DNA of 64,000 nt from Brachybacterium fresconis (GCF_017876515.1 NZ_JAGIOC010000001.1:372001-436000), one strand, 5' to 3'. Counted from the stretch's first letter, positions 49,524 to 58,995 are shown. A program made the numbers and translations. The notes: a model not told the origin generated them from the letters alone.

Positions 49524-49922
49524 TCAGTCGCGACGGTAGGAGTCGCCGTCCTCGCGGTGACGGACGCTCTCGGGCTCGTCCTCGTCGCGGGGGTCGTACT
49601 CGCGCTCGTCCCGCGCACGGCGGTCATCGCGCTCATCGCGGGAGCGACGGTCGTCGCGGTCGTCGCGATCATCCCGCGAGCGGCGGTCGTCGCGGTCATC
49701 GCGCGAGCGGCGCTCGTCGCGGTCGCGGGAGGAGCGGGAGCGGGGCTCCTCGTCCTCCTCCTCCTCGCCCTCGTCGCCGCGAAGCTCGTCGACCTCGCTC
49801 TTGAACACCCGCATGGACTTGCCCATGTTGCGGGCGAGCCCGGGAAGCTTGTTCGCCCCGAACAGCAGGATCACCAGCACGATCAGGATGACGATCGGCC
49901 AGGGGCTACGGAAGAAACTCAT
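49524..49922 (-). CDS. tatA: TatA/E family translocase subunit with an Arg/Asp-repeat tail
   Basis: A 132-residue TatA. One short N-terminal helix (WPIVILIVLVILLFGANKLP) is followed by the amphipathic helix starting GLARNMGKSMRVFKSEVDEL, the standard TatA layout. The remaining 70 residues are almost pure Arg/Asp/Glu/Ser: RRSRDDRDD units repeat several times before EYDPRDEDEPES. The tail is encoded by a repetitive GAC/CGC tract and is far more regular than usual TatA tails. GAAAGG lies before the ATG. It heads the tat-lnt-dpm operon. Confidence 0.95.
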   Translation of the reverse strand: MSFFRSPWPIVILIVLVILLFGANKLPGLARNMGKSMRVFKSEVDELRGDEGEEEEDEEPRSRSSRDRDERRSRDDRDDRRSRDDRDDRDDRRSRDERDDRRARDEREYDPRDEDEPESVRHREDGDSYRRD

Positions 49923-50051
49923 GGAATTACCTTTCAGAAGCGCCGCGATCTTGCACGGGCGCGCACATCATCCCACAGCGGACGGGGCGCTTGACGGACC
50001 GCACAGGGGACGGCTCGGCCCACCGCGCGGCGGGTGCTACCAGAGTAACGG

Positions 50052-52046
50052 CTAGGCCTGGGTGTGACGTGTGCCTGCGACGCGGGCCACGGTCACGATC
50101 GTGTCTCTCAGCTCACGCGGGGAGAGCACCTCGACGGCCCCGGCGGATTCGAGGACGGCGTCCACGAGCGCCGCACGCACCGGGGAGTCCACCCGGGCGA
50201 AGGTCGAGCCGTCGGCGCCGTCGCGCAGCTGGTCCGCATCGAAGGACTCCGCGACCCACCGGCCCGGGGGGTCCAGACGCAGCCACACCTGCCCGTCGAC
50301 CAGGCCGTCCAGCGTCGGCCCCGCACCGGTCCCGGCCCGTTCCTGCGGCGTGCCCGGGGGCAGGATCTCGACGATCCGGTCCAGGCGGAAGCGGCGCTGG
50401 GCCCCGGCGAGCTCGCAGTCGGCCAGCAGGTAGGACCGGGTGCCGTCGGTATCGATCCGCAGCGGACGGATCCGCCGGACGCTGGTGCCCGGCCGATCCG
50501 TCGAGGAATAGCGGATGGTCAGGCGCGAGGCGTCCCCGTCGTCGTCGGCGCGCAGCGCCCGGTGGACGGCGGTCAGGACCGACTCGGCGCGGTCGGCGGT
50601 GCGTGAGGCCATCTCGTCCACGGAGGCGGCCTCGGCCAGCTCGTCCCGGGTGGGCGGTGCCGGCGGACCCTCGGATCCACAGTCGGCGCCGGCCAGCAGC
50701 TTCCGTCGGGCGCTGGCCACGATCGCCTCCGCCTCCCCGGCCGACGGCTCGAGGGCGGCGAGTCCGGCCAGCAGGGCGGTGATCTCCACGGCGCTGAGCC
50801 GCAGCGCCCGGCGCAGCGGCTCGGCATTGCGCACCCGCACGGTGCCGTGCTCCCACTCGGCCTCGATCAGGTCCTCCCAGCCGGTTCCCATGTCGCCGCA
50901 GACGAACAGAACCTGCAGATCGGTGATCAGCTGCGTCGTGGAGACGCCGAGCGCGGCGGAGAGCTCGGCGAGATCGACCTCGCCGCGCTCCATCACATAG
51001 GACGCCTCGGAGATCAGCCGCGAGAGGGTGTCGGCGCCGGTCGGGGTGGTGCGGATCCGGGGCTCCGGGCGCACGGCGGCGGCCTCGACGCCGGCCAGGT
51101 CGCCCTCGTCCTCGTGCACATCGGCGATGGCGGTGAGGACCTCGGCCAGCTCGGCGCGCCAGGTGGCCGGCTCGAGCAGCTCGCCCCAGCGGACGTCGGC
51201 GAGCACCAGGCGGCGCGCGGCGGGCCGGGGCAGCGGCGGCAGCTCGAGGCGCTCGGCATCCAAGGGGGCACCGGCGCGATCGCGCAGGGCGAGGGCCTTG
51301 AAGGGGGCCGCCGCGACGACGGCTCGGGCCTGGTCGTCGCTCTCGTGCATCGCCCCGAGCACCGAGGCGAGATCGGTCTGCTCCGGCCGCTCCTGCACGG
51401 CTGGCGGCCCGGCGGTGGGGAAGGACTCGATGCGCGAGGCGCGGAACAGGCGCGGCGCCGAACGATCGAGGTCCCAGCCGTGGATGTACCAGTGCCCTTC
51501 GTGGACGCCCACCACCCACGGCTCGACGTGACGCTCCGCCGGGACGCCCTGGGTGCCGCGATAGGTGAAGCGCACGGATCGGGCGGCGGTGACCGCCTCG
51601 AGCAGCGGGGAGAGCACGGGCAGGGATTCCACGGCTCCGCGCGGGGTGCGGCGCAGCAGGTCCGGGTCGGCGTCGTGTCCGAGGCTGAGCAGTTTGGAGC
51701 GCACGCGGCGGGCCGCTCCCCCGGCGGCGGCGTCGTCCCAGGCGCGGCTCGCGGCCAACAGCACCGTGTACTCCTCGGTGGTGAGGTCCAGCACAGCATC
51801 CGAGGTGCCCGCGTCGATCCGGTAGTAGACGGTGTTCTCGTCGAGGACGTCGCGCTCGGTGGCCAGCGGGAGTCCGAGCTCGAGGATCGCGGCCTTGTCG
51901 CGCTCGAACATGCGCTCGGCGGCCTGGTCGGACGCCGCGCCCGCGTAGTCGGGAATCACGGCGAAGAGCTTCGCGCGGTCGATCCGACGGCGCGACCCGA
52001 TCGTCATGATGACGTTGAGCAGTCTTTCCACACCTTTGGCAGCCAC
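50052..52046 (-). CDS. pafBC: PafBC fusion, tandem WYL-domain transcriptional activator
   Basis: A 664-residue fusion of PafB and PafC, separate adjacent genes in mycobacteria. The PafB half (about 1-320) has a winged helix (ERLLNVIMTIGSRRRIDRAKLFAVIPDY), a WYL core (VRFTYRGTQGVPAERHVEPW, HWYIHGWDLDR) and a WCX extension. The PafC half (about 330-664) repeats the order: VDLAELSAALGVSTTQLITDL, then VRRIRPLRIDTDGTRSYLLADC and the C-terminal extension. PafBC activates the LexA-independent DNA-damage response, probably sensing a nucleic-acid ligand through its WYL domains. The mutasome and pafBC share this window. GTG 52046 is six bases from TACCCT, so leaderless; it is divergent from the DUF3866 gene. 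Confidence 0.9.
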   Translation of the reverse strand: MAAKGVERLLNVIMTIGSRRRIDRAKLFAVIPDYAGAASDQAAERMFERDKAAILELGLPLATERDVLDENTVYYRIDAGTSDAVLDLTTEEYTVLLAASRAWDDAAAGGAARRVRSKLLSLGHDADPDLLRRTPRGAVESLPVLSPLLEAVTAARSVRFTYRGTQGVPAERHVEPWVVGVHEGHWYIHGWDLDRSAPRLFRASRIESFPTAGPPAVQERPEQTDLASVLGAMHESDDQARAVVAAAPFKALALRDRAGAPLDAERLELPPLPRPAARRLVLADVRWGELLEPATWRAELAEVLTAIADVHEDEGDLAGVEAAAVRPEPRIRTTPTGADTLSRLISEASYVMERGEVDLAELSAALGVSTTQLITDLQVLFVCGDMGTGWEDLIEAEWEHGTVRVRNAEPLRRALRLSAVEITALLAGLAALEPSAGEAEAIVASARRKLLAGADCGSEGPPAPPTRDELAEAASVDEMASRTADRAESVLTAVHRALRADDDGDASRLTIRYSSTDRPGTSVRRIRPLRIDTDGTRSYLLADCELAGAQRRFRLDRIVEILPPGTPQERAGTGAGPTLDGLVDGQVWLRLDPPGRWVAESFDADQLRDGADGSTFARVDSPVRAALVDAVLESAGAVEVLSPRELRDTIVTVARVAGTRHTQA

Positions 52047-52052
52047 CTGGCC

Positions 52053-52058
52053 AGGGTA
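52053..52058 (-). promoter_or_regulatory. -10 TACCCT, leaderless start of pafBC
   Basis: On the minus strand TACCCT, then GGCCAG, then GTG at 52046. Only 49 bp separate the pafBC and DUF3866 starts, so the two promoters must overlap. Confidence 0.55.
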
Positions 52059-52083
52059 ACGGCCTTCCGGCCTTCCGCGGCCC

Positions 52084-52089
52084 TAAGCT
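52084..52089 (+). promoter_or_regulatory. -10 TAAGCT, leaderless start of the DUF3866 gene
   Basis: TAAGCT, then GGTCCC, then ATG at 52096; no ribosome-binding site. Confidence 0.55.
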
Positions 52090-52095
52090 GGTCCC

Positions 52096-53211
52096 ATGCT
52101 GCAGTGGGAACGCGGAACGGTCACCGGCCAGAGGTCCTCCTGGCGAGGCGTGGCCCGCCTGGAGGTCGAGCTCGAGGGTGACGGCGAGGTGGTCTCCGCT
52201 CTCGCCTACACCGAGCTGACCGGTGCGCCGGGGCACGGGGAGAGCGTGCTGGTGAACACCAACGCGCTGCGCCGCGGGCTGGGCACCGGGGGCGATGCCC
52301 TGCTGGTGGCGCGCCGGGACGTGCTGCCGGAGACCGAGGCGTCCCGCGGCCACATGGTCAAGGCGCGCTACACGCCGATGCAGACCATGGTCGATGCGAT
52401 CGACGACCCCGACGGGGAGCACTACGAGGTGATCCGTGAGGCCCAGGACGTCGACGGCATGCCCGTGGTGGTCGCGGATCTGCACTCCTCGCTGCCCGCG
52501 ATCATCGCGGGGATCCGCGCCGAGCGCCACGGCGCCCGCATCGCCTACGTGCACACCGACGGTGCCGCCCTGCCCGCCGCGTACTCCCGCACCACCGCCC
52601 GGCTTCGGGAGGCCGGCCTGCTGACCTCCGTGATCAGCGCGGGGCAGTCCTTCGGGGGTGACCTTGAGGCGATCACGGTCCACTCGGCGCTGCTCGGGGC
52701 GAAGCACGTGGTCGACGCCGACGTGGCCGTCGTGATCCAGGGGCCGGGCAACCTCGGCACCGGCACCGACTGGGGGTTCTCCGGGATCGAGGCCGCGGAG
52801 TCGGTCCACGCGGCGACCGCCCTGGGCGGCGCCCCCGTGGCGACGCTGCGGGTCTCCAACGCCGATCCCCGCGACCGGCACCGGGGGCTCTCCCACCACT
52901 CCGCCACCACCTACGGCCGGGCCACGCTCGCCCCGGTGCGGCTGCCCGTGCTGTCCCGGAACGACTCTCGATACAGCCCTTTTCATGCGTCTGTAAGGGA
53001 ACAGGTGAAAACGTCGATCATGGACGAGGCGCGGGGGCACGGCACCGAGCACCTGCTCACCGAGGTCGATGCGAAGGGGCTGCGGGACGCGCTCGAGGAC
53101 ATCCCCGTGCGGATGTCGACCATGGGTCGCAGCCTCGGGGAGGATCCCGAGGCCTTCCGCTACGCCGCCCTGGCCGGGCGCTGCGCGGCGACCCTCGCTC
53201 CCCGCCGCTGA
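52096..53211 (+). CDS. DUF3866 family protein
   Basis: A 371-residue soluble protein of the DUF3866 family, found across actinobacteria and Firmicutes, function unknown. Visible family blocks are VLVNTNALRRGLGTGGDALLVAR, KARYTPMQTMVDAIDDP, VVVADLHSSLPAIIAGIRA, ARIAYVHTDGAALPAAYSRT and SVISAGQSFGGDLEAITVHSAL. The His, Asp and Gly-rich blocks look like an enzyme active site. Gene neighbourhoods elsewhere often place it near pafBC or DNA-maintenance genes, and here it is divergent from pafBC with a 49-bp shared region. It converges on the PH-domain gene. Confidence 0.85.
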   Translation: MLQWERGTVTGQRSSWRGVARLEVELEGDGEVVSALAYTELTGAPGHGESVLVNTNALRRGLGTGGDALLVARRDVLPETEASRGHMVKARYTPMQTMVDAIDDPDGEHYEVIREAQDVDGMPVVVADLHSSLPAIIAGIRAERHGARIAYVHTDGAALPAAYSRTTARLREAGLLTSVISAGQSFGGDLEAITVHSALLGAKHVVDADVAVVIQGPGNLGTGTDWGFSGIEAAESVHAATALGGAPVATLRVSNADPRDRHRGLSHHSATTYGRATLAPVRLPVLSRNDSRYSPFHASVREQVKTSIMDEARGHGTEHLLTEVDAKGLRDALEDIPVRMSTMGRSLGEDPEAFRYAALAGRCAATLAPRR

Positions 53212-53231
53212 GCAGGCGCGCACGGGGACTG

Positions 53232-53253
53232 CCCGCCCGGGTCGGTCGGCGGG
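53232..53253. terminator. Weak hairpin between the DUF3866 and PH-domain genes
   Basis: CCCGCC and GGCGGG form a 6-bp stem with a 10-nt loop between two convergent stops. No T-run. Confidence 0.4.
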
Positions 53254-53259
53254 TGAGGG

Positions 53260-53739
53260 TCAGTCTCCGGGCGAAGCCGTCTCGGGCGCTTCGCCGCGCT
53301 CCTGCACGAGGCGCTGGAGACGATGGGCGGCCGCGACGGCGCGCTTGCCGTCATAGCGCTGGATCGCGTTGATCGCGAGCGTCGATCCGTCGGCGAGGTC
53401 CAGGTGCGCCCAGGGGTCCCCCATCGGGAAGCTGATCCCCACGATCTCCGGCCAGTGGACCGTCCGGGCGCGGAACACATTGCGCACCTCGAGCACGTAC
53501 GGCCGGGCGATCAGGCGCACGGACGCCTCGAGATGGCAGAACAGGAACATCATGATGCCCGTGCCCACCAGGCCGAGCCGGCCGCCGAGGTGGAAGCTCT
53601 CCAGCATCACCGCGCCGCCGATCATCCCGGCCAGCACGACCACCCCCGTCGCATAGGCGGAGATGCGCACCACGCGGGGCCGCAGCACGATGGTGGGGCG
53701 CTCCTGTCCGCCGGGCGGGCGCGGATCCGACGAGGACAT
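53260..53739 (-). CDS. PH domain-containing membrane protein
   Basis: A 159-residue protein. Two hydrophobic segments near 30-50 and 57-75 are followed by a strand-rich domain (about 75-140: RPYVLEVRNVFRARTVHWPEIVGISFPMG, HLDLADGSTLAINAI) like the bacterial PH (bPH) family. The helical tail is charged. Its function is unknown; bPH proteins of this size commonly follow hisG in actinobacteria. It lies 6 bp after the hisG stop on the same strand, so it is probably the last gene of the hisE-hisG unit. Confidence 0.75.
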   Translation of the reverse strand: MSSSDPRPPGGQERPTIVLRPRVVRISAYATGVVVLAGMIGGAVMLESFHLGGRLGLVGTGIMMFLFCHLEASVRLIARPYVLEVRNVFRARTVHWPEIVGISFPMGDPWAHLDLADGSTLAINAIQRYDGKRAVAAAHRLQRLVQERGEAPETASPGD

Positions 53740-53745
53740 GGCAGC

Positions 53746-54603
53746 TCAGATGCGACAGGCCTGGATGGCCGTGACGAGGATGGCGCGCGCTCCGGCGTCG
53801 TACAGATCGTCCATCATGCGGTGGGCGGACCGGCGATCGACCATGGCCCGCACCGCGGACCACTGGCCGCCGTGCAGCGGCGAGACGGTCGGCGACTGCA
53901 GACCCGGGGTGATCTCGACCGCCTTCTCGAGCAGCGAGGTGGGGATGTCGTAGTCGAGCATCACGTACTCGCGGGCCACCAGCACCCCGCGGACGCGGCG
54001 CTCGAGGACCTCCAGGGAATGCTCCGCCTCGGGACCGAGCTCCATCCCGGGGCGGGAGAAGAGCACGGCCTGGCTCTGCATGATCGGCTCGCCGAAGGGC
54101 TCCAGTCCCGCCTGGCGCAGGGTGGTGCCGGTCTCGACGACGTCGGCGATCACGTCGGCCACGCCCAGACGGATCGAGGACTCGACCGCACCGTCGAGGT
54201 GGACCACGGAGGCACTCACCCCGCGCTCGGCGAGATAGTCCTCGACGAGGTTCTCGTAGCTGGTGGCGATCCGGGTCCCGGCCAGGTCGGAGACGTCCGA
54301 ACGGGTCCCGAGCGGGGCCGCGAAGCGGAAGGTGGACCCGGCGAAGCCGAGCGGCAGGATCTCCTTCGCGGGGGTGCGCGAGTCGATCAGCATGTCCTGG
54401 CCGGTGACGCCGACGTCGACCGTGCCGGAGCCGACGTACACCGCGATGTCGCGGGGGCGCAGGTAGAAGAACTCCACGTCGTTCTCCTGGTCGATGACCA
54501 CGAGCTCCTTGGCCATGCCGCGACGGCGGTACCCGGCCTCGGCCAGCAGGTCGGCGGCGGGCTCGGACAGGGCACCCTTGTTGGGGACGGCGATGCGCAG
54601 CAC
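53746..54603 (-). CDS. hisG: ATP phosphoribosyltransferase HisG (long form)
   Basis: A 285-residue enzyme that condenses ATP with PRPP, the first and feedback-regulated step of histidine synthesis. [22 protein letters not shown] opens the catalytic domain, [20 protein letters not shown] follows, and the PRPP loop is in [19 protein letters not shown]. The C-terminal ACT-like domain (about 210-285) is the histidine-binding part, so this is the long form without HisZ. GTG 54603 has GAGGAGG upstream; a longer frame from 54633 adds Arg/Gly-rich residues. It lies 101 bp after hisE. Confidence 0.95.
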   Translation of the reverse strand: MLRIAVPNKGALSEPAADLLAEAGYRRRGMAKELVVIDQENDVEFFYLRPRDIAVYVGSGTVDVGVTGQDMLIDSRTPAKEILPLGFAGSTFRFAAPLGTRSDVSDLAGTRIATSYENLVEDYLAERGVSASVVHLDGAVESSIRLGVADVIADVVETGTTLRQAGLEPFGEPIMQSQAVLFSRPGMELGPEAEHSLEVLERRVRGVLVAREYVMLDYDIPTSLLEKAVEITPGLQSPTVSPLHGGQWSAVRAMVDRRSAHRMMDDLYDAGARAILVTAIQACRI

Positions 54604-54704
54604 GGATCCTCCTCGGCCGCCGCGGCGGCGCATGGGATGGGGCCGACGGGAGCCGGCCGGGTCGATGGAAAGCGGTGGGGAGCGGGTCAGCGGGTGGCGG
54701 CGGC

Positions 54705-54968
54705 TCAGAGCTGCCGGTAGACGTCCTCGAGGGAGATGCCCTTGGCGACCATCATCACCTGCAGGTGGTAGAGGAGCTGGCTGATCTCCATGGCGGCGGC
54801 GTCGTCGGACTCGTGCTCGCAGGCCATCCAGACCTCCGCCGCCTCCTCCACGATCTTCTTGCCGATCTGATGCACCCCGGCGTCGAGTTCGCGGACGGTG
54901 CCCGACCCCTCGGGTCGGGTGCGGGCCTTCTCGGTGAGCTCGGCGAACAATGCCTCGAAATCCTTCAC
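54705..54968 (-). CDS. hisE: Phosphoribosyl-ATP diphosphatase HisE
   Basis: An 87-residue MazG-fold enzyme hydrolysing phosphoribosyl-ATP to phosphoribosyl-AMP, the second step of histidine synthesis. [40 protein letters not shown] (metal-binding Glu residues) and [24 protein letters not shown] are the family blocks. The GTG start at 54968 lies six bases after TACCCT, giving a probable leaderless transcript that continues into hisG. Length is typical. Confidence 0.95.
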   Translation of the reverse strand: MKDFEALFAELTEKARTRPEGSGTVRELDAGVHQIGKKIVEEAAEVWMACEHESDDAAAMEISQLLYHLQVMMVAKGISLEDVYRQL

Positions 54969-54974
54969 ACCACC

Positions 54975-54980
54975 AGGGTA
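54975..54980 (-). promoter_or_regulatory. -10 TACCCT, leaderless start of hisE
   Basis: On the minus strand TACCCT, then GGTGGT, then GTG at 54968. No ribosome-binding site. Confidence 0.55.
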
Positions 54981-55043
54981 CGCGCCCGGCCGCCCCGTCC
55001 GTGCGGGCGACCGCCCACCGGGAGCGGGATCACTCCCGGCGGG

Positions 55044-55754
55044 TCATTCCCGACGGACCGTGGGATCCAGGTGCGCGGTCTCGACGGTGACCCGGCGCTC
55101 CCCCTCCAGCTCCTGACGATTCCGCACGTGCCACCAGACGAAGAAGCCCACCAGGGTGAAGGCGCCGTAGAACACGTACATGAACGCGCTCGCGTAATAG
55201 CCGGCGTCGACCAGCAGCGGCACACCCACGAGGTCGACGGCCACCCAGATCAACCAGAACTCGACCCAGCCCTTGGCCATGCCGAAGGTCGCCAGCAGGC
55301 TGCCGACGAAGATCCAGGCGTCGGCCCAGACCGGCTCGTAGGAGCCCAGCATCCGGAAGATCGGGGTCAGCGCCGCGGTGCCGCCGACGAGGGCGACCAG
55401 CAGCAGGGCACGGGTGCCCCAGGAGGCCCAGCGCGGCTGCACCGCGGTGCCGCCGGTGTCCCGGGCCTGACGCCAGCGCACCCAGCCGTAGATGCTGGTG
55501 AGGATGAACATGACCTGGCGGCCGGCCTGGCCGAGCAGGTCCACGGAGTTCGGGTTGCCGAAGACGCTGCCCAGGAACACGGTCAGCAGCAGGAGGTTGC
55601 CGGCGATGCCGATGGGCCAGGCCCAGACCTTGCGGCGCATCCCGCCGAGAGCGCTGAGCAGCCCGAAGACGTTGCCCAGCACTTCACGCAGCAGGATGAA
55701 CTGCCCTCCCGCGAGGTCGATCCTCGCGGTGAAGAGCCAGTGCAGCAGGTCCAT
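55044..55754 (-). CDS. pnuC: Nicotinamide riboside transporter PnuC
   Basis: A 236-residue membrane protein with about seven helices. The PnuC landmarks are VLGNVFGLLSALGGMRRKVWAWPIGIAGN near the N-terminus, IYGWVRWRQARD, and WVEFWLIWVAVDLVGVPLLVDAGYYASAFMYVFYG. It facilitates uptake of nicotinamide riboside for NAD synthesis. The stop lies within a degenerate tandem duplication (GCGGGATCACTCCCG next to GCGGGTCATTCCCG, 55024-55052), which also folds as a small hairpin. The gene follows rpe by 18 bp. Confidence 0.9.
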   Translation of the reverse strand: MDLLHWLFTARIDLAGGQFILLREVLGNVFGLLSALGGMRRKVWAWPIGIAGNLLLLTVFLGSVFGNPNSVDLLGQAGRQVMFILTSIYGWVRWRQARDTGGTAVQPRWASWGTRALLLVALVGGTAALTPIFRMLGSYEPVWADAWIFVGSLLATFGMAKGWVEFWLIWVAVDLVGVPLLVDAGYYASAFMYVFYGAFTLVGFFVWWHVRNRQELEGERRVTVETAHLDPTVRRE

Positions 55755-55772
55755 GGAGCGGTCGGGCCGCGA

Positions 55773-56459
55773 TCAGTGCGCGGTGTGCGCCCGGGCGAGA
55801 TCGCGCAGGGCGGAGATCTCCTCGGCGGCGTCCTGGGCGCGGTAGATCGCCGAGCCGGCCACGAAGACGTTGGCGCCGGCCTCCGCGCAGCGCTCGATGG
55901 TCTCGCGGCTGACGCCGCCGTCGACCTGGATCGACAGCTCGAGGTTCGCCTCGCTGATGGCGCGGCGGGCCCGGCGGATCTTCGGGAGCATGGACGTCAG
56001 GAAGCTCTGCCCGCCGAAGCCCGGCTCCACCGTCATCAGCAGGAGCAGGTCGAACTCCCCCAGGACGTCCAGCAGCGGCTCGATGGGCGTGGCCGGCCGC
56101 AGCGCGACGCCCGCCTGGGTGTTCTTGCGGCGCAGGTCCCGGGCGAGCTTGATGGGGGCGCCGGCGGCCTCGAGGTGGAAGGTGACCGAGTCGGCCCCGG
56201 CCTCGGCGTAGGCCGGTGCCTCGCGGTCGGCGTCGGCGATCATCAGGTGCGCGTCCACTCCGATCGTGCTGCGCTCGACGATCTGGGAGACCATGCTGGG
56301 TCCGAAGGTGAGGTTGGGGACGAAGTGGTTGTCCATCACATCGACGTGGACGCTGTCCGCCGTCGCGATCTTGTCCAGCTCACCGCCGATGTCCATGAAG
56401 TCGGCGTTGAGGATGCTGGGGTGGATGTAGTGGTCATCGGTCGAGTAGGCGGCGTTCAT
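55773..56459 (-). CDS. rpe: Ribulose-phosphate 3-epimerase
   Basis: A 228-residue TIM-barrel enzyme interconverting ribulose-5-phosphate and xylulose-5-phosphate in the pentose phosphate pathway. [35 protein letters not shown] (catalytic Asp and metal His), [21 protein letters not shown] and [15 protein letters not shown] are all present in order. ATG 56459 overlaps the rsmB stop by 4 nt. The fmt-rsmB-rpe order is common in actinobacteria. Confidence 0.95.
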   Translation of the reverse strand: MNAAYSTDDHYIHPSILNADFMDIGGELDKIATADSVHVDVMDNHFVPNLTFGPSMVSQIVERSTIGVDAHLMIADADREAPAYAEAGADSVTFHLEAAGAPIKLARDLRRKNTQAGVALRPATPIEPLLDVLGEFDLLLLMTVEPGFGGQSFLTSMLPKIRRARRAISEANLELSIQVDGGVSRETIERCAEAGANVFVAGSAIYRAQDAAEEISALRDLARAHTAH

Positions 56460-58054
56460 GCGGGTCCTTCCACGGTCGGTGCCTCGGCGAGGCGCAGCAG
56501 CGAGATGTACATGGCGTCGGTGCCGTGGACGTGCGGCCACAGCTGCACGGCCGGGCCCTCGCCGAGGTCGACCTCGGCCCGGGCGGCGGGCAGGATCCCG
56601 GCCCGGACGGCGTCGCGGGCATCGAGCTGGGTGGCGTCGTCGCGCTCGGCGAGGACGTCGGCGACGACCAGGCGGGTCTCGGCGAGGTGCGGGGAGCAGG
56701 TCACGTAGGCGACCACGCCTCCGGGGGCGGCGGCGTCGAGCGCCGAGCGCAGCAGGTCGCGCTGCAGGCCGGCGAGATGCCCGATGTCGGCGGGGGTGCG
56801 GCGCCAGCGGGCCTCGGGACGGCGGCGCAGCGCGCCGAGGCCGGAGCAGGGGACGTCGGCGAGGACCCGGGAGAAGCGCCCGGGCAGCTCGGCGCCGATC
56901 GTGGTGCCGTCGGCGGTGCGGGTGGTGATCTCGCAGCCCGCCTCCTGGAGGGCGGCGACGGTGCGCTCGACCAGTTCGGTGCGGTGCTCCTGCAGCTCGA
57001 CGGCGAGGAGGTCGGCGTCGTGGCCGACGGTCAGCCCGCCCAGCAGGGCGGTCTTGCCGCCGGGGCCGGCGCAGAGGTCGAGCCAGTGCGCGTCCTCGGC
57101 CCGGACCAGGTCGTCGGCGCCCAGGGCGAGGGCGAGGGCGGCGAGCTGGCTGCCCTCGTCCTGGACGGCGACCCGGCCCTGCTGGACCAGCTCCAGGCCG
57201 CCGGGATCGCCGGAGGGCCAGGCGGCGGCGAAGACGCTCAGATGACCCTGGCTCGCGCCGTGGTCGATGAGCTCGTCGAGGTCGGTGAGTCCGGGCCGCA
57301 TGACCAGGGAGACGGCCGGAGCGGCGTTCTGGGCGGCCAGCAGCTCGTCGATCTCCTCGCGGTCGCGGCCGTGCCCGGCCAGGGCATCGCTCATGGCGCG
57401 CACCACCCAGCGGGGATGGGAGTGGACGACGGCGAGGTGCCCGGCGAGGTCCTTCTCCCGGTCGGGGGCGACCTCCTCGATCCACTCCGGCAGGGTCCTG
57501 CCCCCCACCCGGCGCAGCACGGCGTTGACGAAGCTGGCGGCGCCCGCGCCGACCTCGGAGCGCGCCAGGGCCACCGTCTCCGAGGTCGCGGCGTGCGGGG
57601 CGACCGTCATGTCCAGCAGCTGGTAGGCGCCCAGGCGCAGAATGTCGACCAGCGCGGGATCGACGTCGGCCAGCGGACGGTCCACGCAGGCGGCGAGGAT
57701 CGCGTCACACCGCCCCTGGGCGCGCAGCGAGCCGTAGAACAGCTCGGTGGTGAAGGCGGCATCGCGGCCGGAGACCCGGTGGCTGCGCAGCAGCCGCGGC
57801 AGGACGAGGTTGGCGTAGGAGTCCTCCTCGCGCACCAGGCGCAGTCCCTCGAAGGCCACCTGCCGCGAGGGGGTCGCGCGGCGTCCCCGCTCCGAGGGAC
57901 GGGAGGCGGAATAGCCGCGGCGGGGCCCGCCCGCGCCGCGGGAGCCGGAGCGCTCGCGCCCCTTCGCGTCACGGCCGTCGCGGGGCCCGGCGCCGCGGTG
58001 GTCCTCGCGCCGTCCTCCGCGACGATCGTCGCGTCCTCGGTGCTGCTCGCTCAT
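56456..58054 (-). CDS. rsmB: 16S rRNA m5C967 methyltransferase RsmB-like (NusB-fused)
   Basis: A 532-residue SAM-dependent RNA cytosine-C5 methyltransferase. An Arg/Gly/Asp-rich disordered N-terminus (1-70) precedes a NusB-like RNA-binding domain ([26 protein letters not shown] to about 210). The Rossmann domain follows with the SAM motif [15 protein letters not shown], the cysteine of [23 protein letters not shown] and the catalytic Cys in [19 protein letters not shown] 58054 overlaps the fmt stop and its own stop overlaps rpe. It modifies the 30S subunit P-site region in E. coli; the exact position here is by homology. Confidence 0.9.
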   Translation of the reverse strand: MSEQHRGRDDRRGGRREDHRGAGPRDGRDAKGRERSGSRGAGGPRRGYSASRPSERGRRATPSRQVAFEGLRLVREEDSYANLVLPRLLRSHRVSGRDAAFTTELFYGSLRAQGRCDAILAACVDRPLADVDPALVDILRLGAYQLLDMTVAPHAATSETVALARSEVGAGAASFVNAVLRRVGGRTLPEWIEEVAPDREKDLAGHLAVVHSHPRWVVRAMSDALAGHGRDREEIDELLAAQNAAPAVSLVMRPGLTDLDELIDHGASQGHLSVFAAAWPSGDPGGLELVQQGRVAVQDEGSQLAALALALGADDLVRAEDAHWLDLCAGPGGKTALLGGLTVGHDADLLAVELQEHRTELVERTVAALQEAGCEITTRTADGTTIGAELPGRFSRVLADVPCSGLGALRRRPEARWRRTPADIGHLAGLQRDLLRSALDAAAPGGVVAYVTCSPHLAETRLVVADVLAERDDATQLDARDAVRAGILPAARAEVDLGEGPAVQLWPHVHGTDAMYISLLRLAEAPTVEGPA

Positions 58055-58995
58055 GCCTGTGCTCCGTCCTGCGTGAAGGTGGCGTCGGCCCCCAGGCCCG
58101 CGCCGCGGGCCCAGTCGGCGGCCCGCATGGGCCTCTTCCCGGCCGGGGCGAGCTTCGCCACGGCCAGCACGTCCGTGCCGGTGCCCACGAGCATCTGGCG
58201 CTTGGTGGCCTCGATCCGACCCGGAGGCAGCGGGGCGTGCTCCGCGGCGGCCTCCAGGCCGAGGATCTTGGTGCGGGCCCCCTCCAGCAGCGTCCAGGCG
58301 CCCGGGGTCGGGCTCATCCCGCGGATGTGGGCGCTGACCTGATCGGCCGGCAGGGTCCAGTCGATCGCGGCCTCGGCGGTCGAGAGCTTCGCGGCGTGGG
58401 TGGCGGCGGCATGGTCCTGCGGCGTGGCCGTCGCCGTCCCGTCCTCGAGGGCGTCCAGCACCGCGGCCAGCACGGGGGCGCCCTCGACGGCCATGCGCTC
58501 GAGCAGCTCGCCCGAGGTCTCGAACTCGCCGATGCCGGTGCGGGCGGTGGCGAGGACGTCTCCGGTGTCCAGGCCCTGCTCGAGGCGGAACACGCTCATC
58601 CCGGTCTCGTGCCGACCGGCCAGCACGGCCCGCTGGGCGGGGGCGGCGCCGCGCCATGCCGGCAGCAGGGAGAAATGGAGGTTGATCCAGCCGAGGGCAG
58701 GGATGTCCAGCGCGGCCGGCGGGACCATGCCGCCGTAGGCGACCACCGGCGCCGCGTCCGGGGCCAGGTCGCTCAGCTGCTGCTGGACCGCCTCCTCGCG
58801 CAGCGATGCGGGGGTCAGCACCGGGACGCCGGCCTCCTGGGCGAGCGCCTTGACGGGGCTGGGCGTGAGGGTGCGGCCGCGTCCGGCGCGGGCGTCGGCG
58901 CGGGTGAGCACCCCGACGACCTCGTGATGCGAGTCGAGCAGGGTGCGCAGGGAGGGGAGGGCGACCTCGGGGGTGCCGGCGAAGAGCAGACGCAT
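58051..58995 (-). CDS. fmt: Methionyl-tRNA formyltransferase
   Basis: A 314-residue enzyme that formylates initiator Met-tRNA. MRLLFAGTPEVALPSLRTLL is the Rossmann start, INLHFSLLPAWRGAAP the formyltetrahydrofolate site with the SLLP motif, and a C-terminal OB-like tRNA-binding domain (about 205-314) completes it. Length is normal. The start lies 9 nt after TAGACT, so the leader is at most a few bases. It heads the fmt-rsmB-rpe overlap group. Confidence 0.95.
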   Translation of the reverse strand: MRLLFAGTPEVALPSLRTLLDSHHEVVGVLTRADARAGRGRTLTPSPVKALAQEAGVPVLTPASLREEAVQQQLSDLAPDAAPVVAYGGMVPPAALDIPALGWINLHFSLLPAWRGAAPAQRAVLAGRHETGMSVFRLEQGLDTGDVLATARTGIGEFETSGELLERMAVEGAPVLAAVLDALEDGTATATPQDHAAATHAAKLSTAEAAIDWTLPADQVSAHIRGMSPTPGAWTLLEGARTKILGLEAAAEHAPLPPGRIEATKRQMLVGTGTDVLAVAKLAPAGKRPMRAADWARGAGLGADATFTQDGAQA

